A stretch of 64,000 nucleotides of DNA from Modestobacter lapidis (GCA_019779905.1 JABAKE010000001.1:434001-498000); one strand, 5' to 3'; counted from the stretch's first letter, positions 1 to 10,051 are shown. Notes: generated by a model from the sequence alone, not told the origin. Made by a program: numbers and translations.

Positions 1-1039
1 CACCGGCGGCGTCCGGCACGGGTGCACCCAGGGCGGCCCGATCGCGATCCAGGTGGGCAACACCGAGTGGCCGAAGTGGTCCACGGTGATGTCCGCCGAT
101 CCCGTGGACGCCGAGGTGCTGGCCGGCCAGGCGCGGAACGCGCCGCTCACCCGGCCCCGTCCCGGGCACGCCGACCTCGCGGGGATGCAGAAGTACGGCT
201 TCGACGACGCCCGGCCGGTCCTGGAGCGGGCCAGCGCCCGCGAGACCGCCGCCCGGGTCGCCCTCGGCACGGTCGCCCGAGCGTTCCTGCACCAGGTGCT
301 CGGTGTGCGGGTGGTCAGCCACGTGGTGGGCATCGGGCCGGTCGCCGTCCCCGACGGCGTGCTCCCGGGTCCCGAGGACAACGACCGGATCGACGCCGAC
401 CCGGTGCGCTGCGCCGACCCGGCCACCAGCGAGTTGATGGTCGCCGAGGTCGACGACGCCCGGAAGACCGGCGACACCCTCGGCGGGGTCATCGAGGTCG
501 TCGTCCACGGGCTGCCGCCGGGCCTGGGCAGCCACGTGCACTGGGACCGGCGGCTGGACTCCCGGTTGGCCGGTGCCCTCATGGGCGTGCAGTCGGTGAA
601 GGCCGTCGAGGTCGGTGACGGGCTGCAGACGTCCCGCCGCCGCGGCTCGGTGGCCCACGACGAGATCCAGCCGGCCGACCCGGTGGGCGGGCAGCGGAGC
701 GTGGCCCGGGTGACCGACCGGGCCGGCGGCATCGAGGGCGGGATGACCAACGGCGAGGCGCTGCGGGTCCGCGCGGCGATGAAGCCGATCAGCACGGTGC
801 CCCGGGCGCTCTCGACCGTGGACGTGGCCACCGGTGAGCCTGCCGTCGCGATCAACCAGCGCAGCGATGCGTGCGCCGTTCCGCGCGGCAGCGTGGTCAT
901 GGAGGCGATGGTCGCGCTGGTGCTGGCCGACGCGGTGCTGGAGAAGTTCGGCGGTGACTCGGTTCCCGAGACCCGCCGCAACGTGCGCTCCTACCTCGAC
1001 GCGCTGGCGTTCCGGTCCCGTCCGGCCGACGCGCCGTGA
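1..1039 (+). CDS. aroC: Chorismate synthase, 5' end missing
   Basis: This is the C-terminal part of chorismate synthase, which removes phosphate from 5-enolpyruvylshikimate-3-phosphate to give chorismate using reduced FMN. The reading frame is open from base 2, so the start codon lies upstream of the window. Visible family sequence includes an early GNTEWPKW segment, RHGC near the left edge, SHVVGIG, and a late run around GGMTNGE and AMKPIST that belongs to the FMN/substrate pocket. The last codons overlap the GTG of aroK by four bases, so it is the first visible gene of a translationally coupled shikimate operon. The family assignment is secure; only the N-terminus cannot be judged. Confidence 0.95.
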   Translation, partial: TGGVRHGCTQGGPIAIQVGNTEWPKWSTVMSADPVDAEVLAGQARNAPLTRPRPGHADLAGMQKYGFDDARPVLERASARETAARVALGTVARAFLHQVLGVRVVSHVVGIGPVAVPDGVLPGPEDNDRIDADPVRCADPATSELMVAEVDDARKTGDTLGGVIEVVVHGLPPGLGSHVHWDRRLDSRLAGALMGVQSVKAVEVGDGLQTSRRRGSVAHDEIQPADPVGGQRSVARVTDRAGGIEGGMTNGEALRVRAAMKPISTVPRALSTVDVATGEPAVAINQRSDACAVPRGSVVMEAMVALVLADAVLEKFGGDSVPETRRNVRSYLDALAFRSRPADAP

Positions 1040-1590
1040 GCGAGCCCACCGGGCCGGTGCTGGTGCTGGTCGGCCCGCCCGCGTCGGGCAAGACCACGGT
1101 CGGTACCGCGGTCGCCACGGCGCTCGGTGTCGCGTTCCGGGACACCGATGCCGACGTGCAGGCCGAGACCGGGACGACGGTCGCCGACCTGTTCGTCCAG
1201 CACGGCGAGCCGCACTTCCGGGTGCTGGAGGAGCGGGCGGTGGCCCGGGCCGCCGCCGAGCACGACGGCGTCCTCGCCCTCGGCGGTGGCGCGGTGACCA
1301 GCGCCGCCACCCGCCGGCTGCTCGTCGCCCACGGCGCTGCGGGATCCGCCGTCGTCTGGCTCGATGTCGACCTGGCCTCGGCCGCCCAGCGGGCCGGGCT
1401 GTCCCGCGACCGGCCGATCCTGGGGGTCAACCCGCGCGCCATGCTCCGCCACATGCTCGCCGAGCGGGCGCCGCTCTACGCCGAGGTCGCCACCGCCACC
1501 GTCGCCACCGGCGGCCGGTCGGTGCAGGAGGTCGTGGCCGACGTGCTGGTCGCGCTGGGCGCCCCGGCCGGGTCCGGGGCCGGCTCGTGA
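1036..1590 (+). CDS. aroK: Shikimate kinase
   Basis: Shikimate kinase phosphorylates the 3-hydroxyl of shikimate with ATP. The 184-residue length is normal for AroK. The Walker A loop GPPASGKT is at residues 13-20, followed by the shikimate-binding DTDADVQ segment and the GGGAV motif near residue 78. The lid region carries the RPIL stretch with catalytic arginines. The GTG start overlaps the aroC stop (GTGA), and the stop overlaps the GTG of aroB, so aroC-aroK-aroB are probably translated as a coupled unit. Confidence 0.95.
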   Translation: MSEPTGPVLVLVGPPASGKTTVGTAVATALGVAFRDTDADVQAETGTTVADLFVQHGEPHFRVLEERAVARAAAEHDGVLALGGGAVTSAATRRLLVAHGAAGSAVVWLDVDLASAAQRAGLSRDRPILGVNPRAMLRHMLAERAPLYAEVATATVATGGRSVQEVVADVLVALGAPAGSGAGS

Positions 1591-2660
1591 GGGCGGACGT
1601 CCGCCGGGTGGCCGTCGCCGGCGACCGGCCCTACGAGGTGGTGATCGGCCCCGGTGCGCAGGTCGAGCTGGGCCTGGTGCTCGCCGGCACGGCGCGCGCC
1701 GTGGTGGTGCACGCCGCGCCGCTGGCCGGAGCCGCGGGGGCCGCCGTCGAGACGCTGCAGCAGGCCGGGGTCGCTGCCGAGGCCCTGGTCGTCCCCGATG
1801 GCGAGGCGGCCAAGACCGCCGAGGTCGCCGCCGGGGCGTGGGAGGAGTTCGGCCGGCTGGGGCTGACCCGCTCCGACGCCGTCGTCGGGCTGGGCGGGGG
1901 AGCGGTCACCGACCTGGCCGGCTTCCTGGCCGCCACCTGGCTGCGCGGCGTACGGGTGGTGCAGGTGCCCACCAGCCTGCTGGGCATGGTCGACGCCGCG
2001 GTCGGGGGCAAGACCGGCATCAACACCGCCGCGGGCAAGAACCTGGTGGGCGCCTTCCACCCGCCGGCCGCCGTGCTCGCCGACACCGACGCGCTCGCCG
2101 CGCTCCCGGCCGCGGAGTTCCGCGCCGGCCTGGCCGAGGTGGTCAAGTGCGGTCTCATCGCCGACCAGCGGGTGCTCGAGCTGCTCGAGGCCGACCCCAC
2201 CGGCCGCGCCGGCACCACCGAGCTCATCACCCGGGCCGTCCAGGTCAAGGCCGACGCCGTCGGCGAGGACCTCTACGACACCGGCCGCCGCGAGTTCCTC
2301 AACTACGGGCACACCCTCGCGCACGCCATCGAGCGGGTCGAGGACTTCGGCTGGCGGCACGGTGAGGCAGTGGCGGTCGGTCTCCTCTTCGCCGCCGAGC
2401 TCGCGGTCGCGGCCGGCCGGCTGTCCCGCGCCGAGGCCGACCGGCACCGCGACCTGGTTGCCGCGATGGGGCTGCCCACCGGCTACCGCGGCGACTGGGC
2501 GCGGCTGCAGTCGGTGATGCGGGTGGACAAGAAGGCCCGGGGCGCCGCGATGCGCTTCGTCGTCCTCGAGGGCATCGGCAACCCGACCATCCTCACCGAC
2601 CCCGACCAGGCGTGGCTGAACGCCGCCTGGGCAGCCGTCTCCGAAAGTGGGAACCCATGA
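1587..2660 (+). CDS. aroB: 3-dehydroquinate synthase
   Basis: AroB converts DAHP to 3-dehydroquinate with NAD and a divalent metal. The 357-residue protein shows the NAD-binding [13 protein letters not shown] stretch, [30 protein letters not shown], and the metal-ligand regions GLAEVVKCG and [11 protein letters not shown]. The GTG start at 1587 overlaps the aroK stop; longer upstream reading in the same frame lies inside aroK and gives no AroB homology, so it was discarded. The stop overlaps the ATG of aroQ. Confidence 0.96.
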   Translation: MRADVRRVAVAGDRPYEVVIGPGAQVELGLVLAGTARAVVVHAAPLAGAAGAAVETLQQAGVAAEALVVPDGEAAKTAEVAAGAWEEFGRLGLTRSDAVVGLGGGAVTDLAGFLAATWLRGVRVVQVPTSLLGMVDAAVGGKTGINTAAGKNLVGAFHPPAAVLADTDALAALPAAEFRAGLAEVVKCGLIADQRVLELLEADPTGRAGTTELITRAVQVKADAVGEDLYDTGRREFLNYGHTLAHAIERVEDFGWRHGEAVAVGLLFAAELAVAAGRLSRAEADRHRDLVAAMGLPTGYRGDWARLQSVMRVDKKARGAAMRFVVLEGIGNPTILTDPDQAWLNAAWAAVSESGNP

Positions 2661-3085
2661 CCATCCAGGTGCTGAACGGGGCCAACCTCGGCCGGCTCGG
2701 CAAGCGCGAGCCGGAGAAGTACGGAACGACGACGCACGCCGAGCTGGTGCAGCTGATCGAGGCAGTGGCCGTCGAGCTGCGTCTCGACGTGCAGGTGCGG
2801 CAGACCGACTCCGAGGCCGAGCTGCTCGGCTGGGTGTTCGATGCCGCCGACGCCGGCGACCCGGTGGTGGTCAACCCCGGCGGCTGGTCGCACACCTCGG
2901 TGGTGCTGCGTGACGCGCTGGCCGGGCTTTCCGCGCCGCTGGTCGAGGTGCACCTGACCAACATCCACGCCCGCGAGTCGTTCCGGCACCACTCCTACGT
3001 GTCCGGGATTGCCGACGGCGTGATCGTCGGGCTCGGGGTGCAGGGGTACGAGCTGGCGCTGCGGTACCTGGCTGGTCGAGCGTGA
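2657..3085 (+). CDS. aroQ: Type II 3-dehydroquinate dehydratase
   Basis: This is the small dodecameric type II dehydroquinase (142 residues) that dehydrates 3-dehydroquinate to 3-dehydroshikimate. Family signatures are [17 protein letters not shown] at the N-terminus with the catalytic Tyr, [11 protein letters not shown] with the active-site Asn and His, and [17 protein letters not shown]. The usual NGPNL motif reads NGANL here and the Ala of NPGA is Gly, both mild departures. The ATG at 2657 overlaps the aroB stop and gives the expected N-terminus, while the stop overlaps the GTG of the peptidase gene. Confidence 0.94.
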   Translation: MTIQVLNGANLGRLGKREPEKYGTTTHAELVQLIEAVAVELRLDVQVRQTDSEAELLGWVFDAADAGDPVVVNPGGWSHTSVVLRDALAGLSAPLVEVHLTNIHARESFRHHSYVSGIADGVIVGLGVQGYELALRYLAGRA

Positions 3086-4191
3086 CCCGGATGGACCACG
3101 CGGGTCGCCGGGACCGGCTCCGGGCCGTCGCGGGCGGCGCCGGGCTGGACGCCGTCCTGGTCACCAACCTGCTCAACGTCCGCTACCTGACCGGGTTCAC
3201 CGGCTCCAACGGCGCGCTGCTGCTGCGCGCCGACAGCGACGACGTGTTCGGCACCGACGGCCGGTACACCACCCAGGCCGGTGTCCAGGTGCCCGACCTG
3301 GAGCTGCTGGTCGACCGGTCGACGGTGTCCGCACTGGCCACCCGGGCGGCCCACCTGGGCACCGGCCGGCTGGGCTACGAGTCGCACGACGTGACCGTCG
3401 ACGGGCTGCACGCCCTGGAGCGGGTGCTCGGCGAGGCCGCCGGCGGCGGCGCCGTGCCCGAGCTGGTCAGCATCCGGCGGGCCGTGGAGACGCTCCGGGC
3501 GATCAAGGACGGCGATGAGGTGGAGGCGCTGCGCCGGGCCTGCACCGTCGCCGACCGGGCGCTGGCCGAGCTCGCCGCCGAAGGGGCGCTGCGGCCGGGG
3601 CGCACCGAGCTGGACGTCGGCCGCGAACTGGACGCCCGGATGCTGCAGCTGGGCGCCGAAGCGCCCTCGTTCGAGACCATCGTGGCCACCGGCGCCAACT
3701 CGGCCGTTCCGCACCATCGACCCGACGCCACCGTGCTGCGGGACGGCGACCTCCTCAAGCTCGACTTCGGTGCCACCGTCGACGGTTACCACTCCGACAT
3801 GACCCGCACGCTCGTGCTGGGCCATGCCACCGACTGGCAGCAGGAGGTGTACGCGCTGGTCGCCGCCTCGCAGGCGGCCGGGCGGGCGGCTCTGGCGGTC
3901 GGTGCGGAGGTGGCCGCGGTGGACGCCGCCGCCCGGGACGTCATCGTGGCCGCCGGCCACGGGGAGCACTTCACCCACGGGCTCGGGCACGGCGTCGGCC
4001 TGGAGATCCACGAGGCTCCGGGCATCTCGGCGCTCGGCGCAGGTACGCTTGCCGCCGGCATGGCCGTCACCGTGGAGCCAGGCGTCTACCTGCCTGGCCA
4101 CGGCGGAGTCCGGATCGAGGACACGCTGATCGTCGCGGATGGCGAGCCGGAGTTGTTGACCCTCACGAGCAAGGAACTGCTGGTTCTCTAG
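3082..4191 (+). CDS. pepQ: M24-family Xaa-Pro aminopeptidase/dipeptidase
   Basis: This cytosolic metallopeptidase of the pita-bread (M24B) family removes residues next to proline. The 369 residues contain an N-terminal creatinase-like domain (about 1-130) and the catalytic domain with all five metal ligands: Asp in [12 protein letters not shown] and SDMTRT, His in [14 protein letters not shown], and Glu in VEPGVYLPG and RIEDT. It overlaps aroQ by four bases and its stop abuts the ATG of efp. A proline peptidase beside EF-P is a conserved actinobacterial arrangement. PepP versus PepQ specificity cannot be decided from sequence. Confidence 0.9.
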   Translation: MTRMDHAGRRDRLRAVAGGAGLDAVLVTNLLNVRYLTGFTGSNGALLLRADSDDVFGTDGRYTTQAGVQVPDLELLVDRSTVSALATRAAHLGTGRLGYESHDVTVDGLHALERVLGEAAGGGAVPELVSIRRAVETLRAIKDGDEVEALRRACTVADRALAELAAEGALRPGRTELDVGRELDARMLQLGAEAPSFETIVATGANSAVPHHRPDATVLRDGDLLKLDFGATVDGYHSDMTRTLVLGHATDWQQEVYALVAASQAAGRAALAVGAEVAAVDAAARDVIVAAGHGEHFTHGLGHGVGLEIHEAPGISALGAGTLAAGMAVTVEPGVYLPGHGGVRIEDTLIVADGEPELLTLTSKELLVL

Positions 4192-4752
4192 ATGGCTACC
4201 ACCAATGACCTCAAGAACGGCATCGTCCTGAACCTGGACGGTCAGCTGTGGACAGTGACCGACTTCCAGCACGTGAAGCCGGGCAAGGGTGGCGCCTTCG
4301 TGCGCACCACGCTGAAGAACGTGCTCTCCGGCAAGGTGGTCGACAAGACCTTCAACGCCGGCACCAAGGTCGACACCGCAACCGTCGACAAGCGGTCGAT
4401 GACCTACCTGTACAAGGACGGCGCCGACTACGTCTTCATGGACGGCGACACCTTCGACCAGATCCCGGTGTCACCGGAGACCCTCGGTGACGGCGCGAAC
4501 TACCTCCTGGAGAACACCGAGGTCATCGTGGCCGTCCACGACAGCACCCCGCTGTACGTCGAGCTGCCCGTGACCATGGAGCTCGTCGTCGAGCACACCG
4601 ACCCGGGTCTGCAGGGCGATCGCTCCACCGGCGGCACCAAGCCGGCCACCCTGGAGACCGGCGCCCAGATCCAGGTCCCGCTGTTCATCACCACCGGCGA
4701 GAAGCTGAAGGTCGACACCCGCGACGGTCGGTACCTCGGCCGGGTCAGCTGA
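4192..4752 (+). CDS. efp: Translation elongation factor P
   Basis: EF-P binds between the ribosomal P and E sites and relieves stalling at polyproline stretches. The protein is 186 residues, the standard length, with KOW-like domain I, and OB domains II and III ending GRYLGRVS. The tip loop of domain I reads KPGKGGAF with Lys32 at the position that is modified in enterobacteria. A glycine/proline-rich tip of this kind is known in actinobacterial EF-P that works without lysine modification, and no modification enzyme is visible nearby. The ATG follows the pepQ stop with no gap, so translation is probably coupled. Confidence 0.97.
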   Translation: MATTNDLKNGIVLNLDGQLWTVTDFQHVKPGKGGAFVRTTLKNVLSGKVVDKTFNAGTKVDTATVDKRSMTYLYKDGADYVFMDGDTFDQIPVSPETLGDGANYLLENTEVIVAVHDSTPLYVELPVTMELVVEHTDPGLQGDRSTGGTKPATLETGAQIQVPLFITTGEKLKVDTRDGRYLGRVS

Positions 4753-4759
4753 CGTCGGC

Positions 4760-5164
4760 GTGGCTGCCCGTTCCAAGGCCCGCAAGCGCGCGGTCGACGT
4801 CCTCTACGAGGCCGACCTGCGCAGTGTCGACCCGTTGGCCGTGCTGCGGGACCGCATCGCCGACGGCAACCCGCCGGTCCCCGAGCACGCCGTCCGGCTG
4901 GTCCAGGGCGTCGTCGAGCAATCCGCCCGGATCGATGAGCTGATCGAGGTGCACGCCTCCGGCTGGTCGCTGGACCGGCTGCCCGACGTCGACCGCGCCG
5001 TCCTGCGGATGGCGGTGTACGAGCTGCTCTGGGTCGACGACGTCCCCGACGCGGTCGTCATCGACGAGGCGGTGGAGCTGGCCAAGGCGCTGTCCACCGA
5101 CGACTCGCCGGCCTACGTCAACGGCGTGCTCGGCGGGATCGTCAAGGCCGAGATCCCGACGTAG
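4760..5164 (+). CDS. nusB: Transcription antitermination factor NusB
   Basis: NusB, with NusE (S10), binds boxA in rRNA leaders as part of the antitermination complex. The 134-residue all-helical protein begins AARSKARKRAVDVLYEAD, the characteristic NusB N-terminus, and contains LPDVDRAVLRMAVYELLW and VIDEAVELAKAL. The GTG start lies seven bases after the efp stop. It is the last gene of the aro-efp unit and is followed 17 bases later by a strong hairpin terminator. Confidence 0.95.
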   Translation: MAARSKARKRAVDVLYEADLRSVDPLAVLRDRIADGNPPVPEHAVRLVQGVVEQSARIDELIEVHASGWSLDRLPDVDRAVLRMAVYELLWVDDVPDAVVIDEAVELAKALSTDDSPAYVNGVLGGIVKAEIPT

Positions 5165-5181
5165 CCGCAGGACCCCCCGCA

Positions 5182-5237
5182 GCGCTGTGCAGTCAGGGCC
5201 CGTTCCGTGATCGGAACGGGCCCTGACTGCACAGCGC
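5182..5237. terminator. Bidirectional hairpin terminator between nusB and bldD
   Basis: A perfect 25-bp inverted repeat (5182-5206 and 5213-5237) surrounds a 6-base loop, GTGATC. It sits in the 107-bp gap between convergent nusB and bldD and is followed by no T-tract in either direction. By position it should end both transcription units. The exact symmetry over 25 pairs is more than a terminator needs, so it may also belong to a repeat family. Confidence 0.75.
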
Positions 5238-5271
5238 CCCCGGTGGCTCCGACGAGCACCGGGGTCCTTCG

Positions 5272-5814
5272 TCAGCGCGGCGCGCGGCGGCGGTCGCCCC
5301 AGGCGGGCTCGTCGGCCTCTGCGTCGGCGTAGATGCTGCCGTCGGCGCCGGGGGAGAGCACGCCCCACTCGATCAGCCGGGTGGTCAGCTCGTCGGGGCT
5401 CATGTCGTAGATGATCGCCAACGACTTGAGGTCCTCGGCGCGGATCGACAGCACCTTGCCGTTGTAGTCGTGCCGCTGGGCCTGGATCGTCGAGGCGTAC
5501 CGGGCCAGCGGACCGGCCTCGTCGGCAGGCAGCGAGCCCAGCGACTCGAGGTTCAGGACGATCTTGGTGCTCTTGGTGACCGCCGAGCTGGGCCGCGGGT
5601 CGGGCAGCAGCTCGGACACGGGCACGCCGTAGAAGACGGCGAGCTCGGAGAGCCGCTGAACGGTGACCGCACGGTCACCGCGCTCGTAGGAACCGACCAC
5701 GACGGCCTTCCAGCGACCATGGGACTTGTCCTCGACGCCCTGCAACGACAGCCCCTGCTGGTTGCGGATCGCCCGGAGGCGGGCGCCCAGCGCCCTGGAG
5801 TAGTCGGTGCTCAT
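5272..5814 (-). CDS. bldD: Developmental regulator BldD
   Basis: BldD is the c-di-GMP-responsive repressor that controls development in Streptomyces and is widespread in actinobacteria. The N-terminal helix-turn-helix domain (residues 1-70) contains SHGRWKAVVVGSYERGDRAV, almost identical to Streptomyces BldD. The C-terminal domain carries RHDYNGKVLSIRAED, matching the RxD-x8-RxxD c-di-GMP motif. Counting from the ATG at 5814 these residues fall at R114, D116, R125 and D128, the same numbers as in Streptomyces, which supports this start over a GTG twelve bases further out. The acidic-basic tail after residue 160 is lineage specific. It converges on nusB and diverges from pyrR. Confidence 0.93.
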   Translation of the reverse strand: MSTDYSRALGARLRAIRNQQGLSLQGVEDKSHGRWKAVVVGSYERGDRAVTVQRLSELAVFYGVPVSELLPDPRPSSAVTKSTKIVLNLESLGSLPADEAGPLARYASTIQAQRHDYNGKVLSIRAEDLKSLAIIYDMSPDELTTRLIEWGVLSPGADGSIYADAEADEPAWGDRRRAPR

Positions 5815-5853
5815 GCTGCCGCTCACTGACTGTCGTCGGATGGGGGGAAAGCT

Positions 5854-5869
5854 CGTGACGCAGAGTACT
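5854..5869 (-). promoter_or_regulatory. Possible BldD box upstream of bldD
   Basis: Read on the minus strand, 40-55 bases before the bldD ATG, there is AGTACTCTGCGTCACG. It resembles the known BldD consensus of an AGTGA half followed by a TCACC half. BldD represses its own gene in Streptomyces, so autoregulation is plausible. The left half is imperfect, and this is a weak call. Confidence 0.3.
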
Positions 5870-5958
5870 CATACCTGCCGTCGCGCAACAGTCGGCTACT
5901 CCGGGGGAGTCACACCGTCCTCAATCGGGCGAGACGCGGCTCACCCGGACACGTGCAG

Positions 5959-6017
5959 TACCGTCGGCGGCGCTCCCCTTCTCCTTTAACGACCCGTCCC
6001 GTGAGGCGGGGAAGGAG
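5959..6017 (+). promoter_or_regulatory. pyr operon promoter box and PyrR-binding leader hairpin
   Basis: A TACCGT box at 5959-5964 would start transcription near 5971. The RNA that follows can pair CTCCTT (5981-5986) with AAGGAG (6012-6017), the Shine-Dalgarno sequence of pyrR, with an inner stem CCCG (5993-5996) to CGGG (6007-6010). The loop reads TCCCGTGAGG and contains CCGTGAGG, which fits the CNGNGAGG core of PyrR binding loops. PyrR bound to UMP is known in mycobacteria to act by hiding the first ribosome binding site; the same translational repression is inferred here. No terminator/antiterminator pair is seen, and no good -35 box. Confidence 0.6.
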
Positions 6018-6024
6018 GCCCCTC

Positions 6025-6645
6025 GTGGCCGAGCCTGCCCTCGGTGCGCCCACCCCCGGCGCGCTGATGTCCGCCGACGACGTCGCCCGTGTGGTCGACC
6101 GGGTCGCGCACCAACTCATCGAGCGCGCGGCCGCCGGCCGGGCCGGAACTTCCCAGGGAGCGGCGCCCGACGGTGGCCTCACCGACCTGGTCCTGGTCGG
6201 TGTCCCCACCCGCGGCGCCCCGCTGGCCCGTCGGCTGGCCGGCCGGATCGAGGCGTTCACCGGCACTGCCGTCGACGTCGGCACCGTCGACATCACCCTC
6301 TACCGCGACGACCTGCGGCTCCGCGGTGTGCGCGCGCTGGAGGACACCCGGCTGCCCGCCGCCGGCATCGACGGCCGGCTGGTCGTGCTGGTCGACGACG
6401 TGCTCTTCTCCGGCCGCTCGGTGCGTGCCGCGCTGGACGCGCTGCGCGACCTGGGCCGGCCCCGCGCCGTCCAGCTGGCCGTGCTGGTCGACCGTGGCCA
6501 CCGCGAGCTGCCGATCCGCGCCGACTACGTGGGCAAGAACGTACCCACGTCGCGTACTCAGCAGGTCAAGGTGAAGCTGGCCGAGATCGACGGGGTCGAC
6601 GAGGTCGTGGTGGCCGATCCGGCCGGTGCGGAGGCGACCCGATGA
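6025..6645 (+). CDS. pyrR: Pyrimidine operon regulator PyrR
   Basis: PyrR is a uracil phosphoribosyltransferase fold protein that binds pyr mRNA when UMP/UTP is high. The 206-residue product has the PRPP-binding motif [18 protein letters not shown] around residues 126-143, [14 protein letters not shown], and a C-terminal [15 protein letters not shown] segment typical of PyrR. The GTG at 6025 is chosen because AAGGAGG stands 7 bases upstream; longer upstream reading is arginine-rich and lies in the regulatory leader. Its stop overlaps the ATG of pyrB (ATGA), so it heads the pyr operon. Confidence 0.93.
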   Translation: MAEPALGAPTPGALMSADDVARVVDRVAHQLIERAAAGRAGTSQGAAPDGGLTDLVLVGVPTRGAPLARRLAGRIEAFTGTAVDVGTVDITLYRDDLRLRGVRALEDTRLPAAGIDGRLVVLVDDVLFSGRSVRAALDALRDLGRPRAVQLAVLVDRGHRELPIRADYVGKNVPTSRTQQVKVKLAEIDGVDEVVVADPAGAEATR

Positions 6646-7571
6646 GGCGCCACCTGCTCGAGGCCGCCGATCTCGATCTCGGCGACGCGACGCTGGTCCT
6701 CGACACCGCCGCGCAGATCGATGCCGCGCTGGCCGGCCGCGAGGTGAAGAAGCTCCCCACCCTGCGCGGCCGCACGGTGGTCAACCTCTTCTACGAGGAC
6801 TCCACCCGGACCCGCATCTCCTTCGAGCTGGCCGCCAAGCGGCTGTCCGCCGACGTCATCAACTTCTCCGCCAAGGGCAGCAGCGTGTCCAAGGGGGAGA
6901 GCCTCAAGGACACCGCGCAGACGCTGGAGGCGATGGGCTCGGACGCGATCGTCATCCGGCACGGGGCCTCCGGCGCCCCGCACCGGCTGGCCCAGTGGGT
7001 GCGTGGCAGCGTGGTCAACGCCGGCGACGGCACCCACGAGCACCCGACCCAGGCCCTGCTGGACGCCTACACGATCCGCCGGCGTCTGGGCCGGCTCGAC
7101 GGGGTCCGGGTGGTCCTCGTCGGTGACGTGCTGCACAGCCGGGTGGCCCGCTCCAACGTGGGGCTGCTGCACACCCTCGGCGCCGACGTGACCGTGGTCG
7201 CGCCGCCGACGCTGCTGCCGGTGGGGGTGGGCAGCTGGCCGGTGACGGTCAGTTACGACCTGGACACCGTCCTGCCCAAGGCCGACGTGGTGATGATGCT
7301 GCGCGTGCAGGGCGAACGGATGAACGCCTCGTTCTTCCCCTCCGCCCGGGAGTACAGCCGGCGCTACGGGCTGGACGCCCGGCGGATGGCGTTGCTCCCC
7401 GACGACACGATCGTCATGCACCCCGGCCCGATGAACCGCGGCATGGAGATCGCCGCCGAGGTCGCCGACTCGGTGCGCTCCACCATCGTCGAGCAGGTCG
7501 GCAACGGCGTGAGCGTGCGGATGGCCGTTCTCTATCTCCTGCTCGGCGGCGCTCCGGAGGGCTCCTCGTGA
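6642..7571 (+). CDS. pyrB: Aspartate carbamoyltransferase catalytic chain
   Basis: PyrB condenses carbamoyl phosphate with aspartate to carbamoyl-aspartate. At 309 residues it has the usual catalytic chain length. The carbamoyl-phosphate motif STRTRISFE is near residue 52, [13 protein letters not shown] near 130, and [12 protein letters not shown] near 260. No pyrI regulatory chain is present in the window. It overlaps pyrR by four bases and pyrC by four bases. Confidence 0.97.
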   Translation: MRRHLLEAADLDLGDATLVLDTAAQIDAALAGREVKKLPTLRGRTVVNLFYEDSTRTRISFELAAKRLSADVINFSAKGSSVSKGESLKDTAQTLEAMGSDAIVIRHGASGAPHRLAQWVRGSVVNAGDGTHEHPTQALLDAYTIRRRLGRLDGVRVVLVGDVLHSRVARSNVGLLHTLGADVTVVAPPTLLPVGVGSWPVTVSYDLDTVLPKADVVMMLRVQGERMNASFFPSAREYSRRYGLDARRMALLPDDTIVMHPGPMNRGMEIAAEVADSVRSTIVEQVGNGVSVRMAVLYLLLGGAPEGSS

Positions 7572-8872
7572 CCACGTACCTGATCAAGAACGCGCGCCCC
7601 TACGGCGAGGACGCCGTCGACCTGGTGCTGCGCGACGGCGACATCGCCTCCATCGGCGAGAACCTCACCGCGCCCGGCGCCGAGGTGGTCGACGGCACCG
7701 GGCTGGTGCTGCTGCCCGGCCTGGTCGACCTGCACACCCACCTGCGTGAGCCGGGCCGCGAGGACGCCGAGACGGTCGAGTCCGGCAGCCGCGCGGCCGC
7801 GCTGGGCGGGTTCACCGCGGTGCACGCCATGGCCAACACCGACCCGGTCGCCGACACCGCCGGCGTGGTCGAGCAGGTGTGGCGGCTGGGCCAGGAGGCC
7901 GGCCTGGTCGACGTCGTCCCGGTCGGTGCGGTGACCGTCGGTCTGGCCGGCGCCCAGCTGGCCGAGCTGGGCGCGATGGCCGACTCCGCCGCCCGGGTGC
8001 GGGTCTTCTCCGACGACGGGCACTGCGTCGCCGACCCGGCGCTGATGCGCCGCGCGCTGGAGTACGTGAAGGCGCTCGACGGGGTCGTGGCCCAGCACGC
8101 GGAGGAACCGCGGCTGACCGTCGGCGCCCAGATGCACGAGGGCGACCGGTCGGCCCGGCTGGGGCTCACCGGCTGGCCGGCGGCCGCGGAGGAGGCGATC
8201 ATCGCCCGCGACGTGCTGCTCGCCCAGCACGTGGGGGCCCGGCTGCACGTCTGCCACGTCTCGACGGCCGGCTCGGTGGAGCTGCTGCGCTGGGCGAAGT
8301 CGCGCGGGGTGCAGGTCACCGCCGAGGTGACGCCGCACCACCTGCTGCTCACCGACGAGTGCGCCGAGGGCTACGACCCGGTGTTCAAGGTGAACCCGCC
8401 GCTGCGGACGGACGTGGATGTGGCTGCCGTCAGGCTCGGATTGGCCGACGGCACGATCGACGCCGTCGCCACCGACCACGCCCCGCACGCGGTGGAGGAC
8501 AAGGAGTGCGAGTGGGCCATGGCCCGGCCCGGGATGCTGGGGCTGGAGCAGGCACTCTCCGTCGTCGTCACCACGATGATGAGCCCGGACGGGCCGGGCC
8601 CGGGCCGGCTGGACTGGCGGGCGGTCGCCGATCGCATGTCGGTCCGGCCCGCCGCCATCGGCCGGCTGGCGGGCCACGGCCGGCCGATCGCCGCCGGCGA
8701 GCCGGCCAACCTGGTGCTGGTCGACCCGGCGCACCGGGGGACGGTCGACCCGGCCGCGCTGGCCAGCCGCAGCCGCAACAGTCCCTACGCCGGCCGGGAG
8801 CTCCCCGGCCGCGTGGTCGCGACGTTCCTGCGCGGAACGCCGACCGTTCTCGATGGAAAGGCAGTGAAGTGA
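7568..8872 (+). CDS. pyrC: Dihydroorotase
   Basis: Dihydroorotase cyclises carbamoyl-aspartate to dihydroorotate. The 434-residue amidohydrolase shows the metal-binding [10 protein letters not shown] near residue 57, [11 protein letters not shown], the HVSTAGSVE and [12 protein letters not shown] stretches, and ATDHAPH near residue 300. This is the class I type common in actinobacteria. The GTG at 7568 overlaps the pyrB stop, and the pyrC stop overlaps the GTG of carA. Confidence 0.96.
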   Translation: MTTYLIKNARPYGEDAVDLVLRDGDIASIGENLTAPGAEVVDGTGLVLLPGLVDLHTHLREPGREDAETVESGSRAAALGGFTAVHAMANTDPVADTAGVVEQVWRLGQEAGLVDVVPVGAVTVGLAGAQLAELGAMADSAARVRVFSDDGHCVADPALMRRALEYVKALDGVVAQHAEEPRLTVGAQMHEGDRSARLGLTGWPAAAEEAIIARDVLLAQHVGARLHVCHVSTAGSVELLRWAKSRGVQVTAEVTPHHLLLTDECAEGYDPVFKVNPPLRTDVDVAAVRLGLADGTIDAVATDHAPHAVEDKECEWAMARPGMLGLEQALSVVVTTMMSPDGPGPGRLDWRAVADRMSVRPAAIGRLAGHGRPIAAGEPANLVLVDPAHRGTVDPAALASRSRNSPYAGRELPGRVVATFLRGTPTVLDGKAVK

Positions 8873-10050
8873 GTTCGAGAGAGGCGCTCCTCGTCCTGGA
8901 GGACGGGCGCGTGTTCCGGGGCGAGGCCTACGGCGCGATCGGCACGACGGTCGGTGAGGCGGTGTTCTCCACCGGGATGACCGGCTACCAGGAGACGCTC
9001 ACCGACCCCAGCTACCACCGCCAGGTCGTGGTGATGACCGCCCCGCACGTGGGCAACACTGGCGTGAACGGCGAGGACGACGAGAGCCGCCGGATGTGGG
9101 TGGCCGGCTTCGTCGTGCGCGACCCGGCCCGCCGCCCGGCGAACTGGCGGGCCACCGGCAGCCTGGACGACGAGCTGATCGCCCAGGGCGTGGTCGGGAT
9201 CAGCGGCATCGACACCCGTGCGCTCACCCGGCACCTGCGTGACCGCGGCGCGATGCGGGTCGGGATCAGCAGCGAGACCACCGACAGCGACGCCCTGCTG
9301 GCCCGGGTCACCGCCAGCGAGAGCATGACCGGCGCCGACCTCGCGCCCGAGGTCAGCGTGGCCGAGCCCTACGTCGTCCCGGCGGTGGGGGAGAAGCGCT
9401 TCACCATCGCCGCACTCGACCTGGGTATCAAGACCGCCACGCCGCGCTACCTGGCCGAGCTCGGCGTCGAGACCCACGTGCTGCCGGCGACCGCCACGGC
9501 CGCGGACCTCCTCGAGCACGGCCCGGACGGCGTCTTCCTGTCCAACGGACCCGGCGACCCGGCGGTCGCCGACTACGCCGTCGCCGCCGTGCGCGGGGTG
9601 CTCGACGCCCGCCGCCCGCTGTTCGGCATCTGCTTCGGCAACCAGATCCTCGGCCGAGCCCTGGGGCTGGGTACCTACAAGCTGCGCTTCGGCCACCGCG
9701 GGCTCAACCAGCCGGTGCTCGACCGGGTCAGCGGCACGGTGCGGGTCACCAGCCACAACCACGGCTTCGCCGTCGACGCCCCGCTCGACCGCGCGGTCGA
9801 CACGCCCTACGGGCGGGTCGAGGTCAGCCACGTCGGGCTCAACGACGACGTCGTGGAGGGCCTGCGCTGCCTGGAGGTGCCGGCGTTCAGCGTGCAGTTC
9901 CACCCCGAGGCCGCGGCCGGCCCGCACGACGCCAATCCGCTGTTCGGCCGGTTCGTCGAGCTGATGGCCGCCGAGCACGACCAGCCCAGCGGCGAGCACG
10001 CGGTATCCCCACCGCCGATCGTCGAGCACACGACCGGGGAGAAGAGCTGA
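8869..10050 (+). CDS. carA: Carbamoyl-phosphate synthase small chain
   Basis: CarA is the glutaminase subunit that hands ammonia to CarB. The 393-residue protein has an N-terminal CPSase small-chain domain ([20 protein letters not shown]) and a class I glutamine amidotransferase domain with the nucleophile Cys in [12 protein letters not shown] and the His/Glu pair in [18 protein letters not shown] rather than GICLGHQ is normal for actinobacteria. The GTG at 8869 overlaps the pyrC stop. Unlike many actinobacteria, no membrane-protein gene separates pyrC and carA. Confidence 0.96.
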   Translation: MSSREALLVLEDGRVFRGEAYGAIGTTVGEAVFSTGMTGYQETLTDPSYHRQVVVMTAPHVGNTGVNGEDDESRRMWVAGFVVRDPARRPANWRATGSLDDELIAQGVVGISGIDTRALTRHLRDRGAMRVGISSETTDSDALLARVTASESMTGADLAPEVSVAEPYVVPAVGEKRFTIAALDLGIKTATPRYLAELGVETHVLPATATAADLLEHGPDGVFLSNGPGDPAVADYAVAAVRGVLDARRPLFGICFGNQILGRALGLGTYKLRFGHRGLNQPVLDRVSGTVRVTSHNHGFAVDAPLDRAVDTPYGRVEVSHVGLNDDVVEGLRCLEVPAFSVQFHPEAAAGPHDANPLFGRFVELMAAEHDQPSGEHAVSPPPIVEHTTGEKS

Positions 10051-10051
10051 C

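Noticed and set aside
834-1586. A long plus-strand frame running through aroC and aroK into aroB.
   Set aside because: The part before 1587 is the out-of-phase shadow of aroC and aroK; AroB homology starts at GTG 1587. The same reasoning applies to long extensions before carA, pyrF, fmt, metK and mimC.
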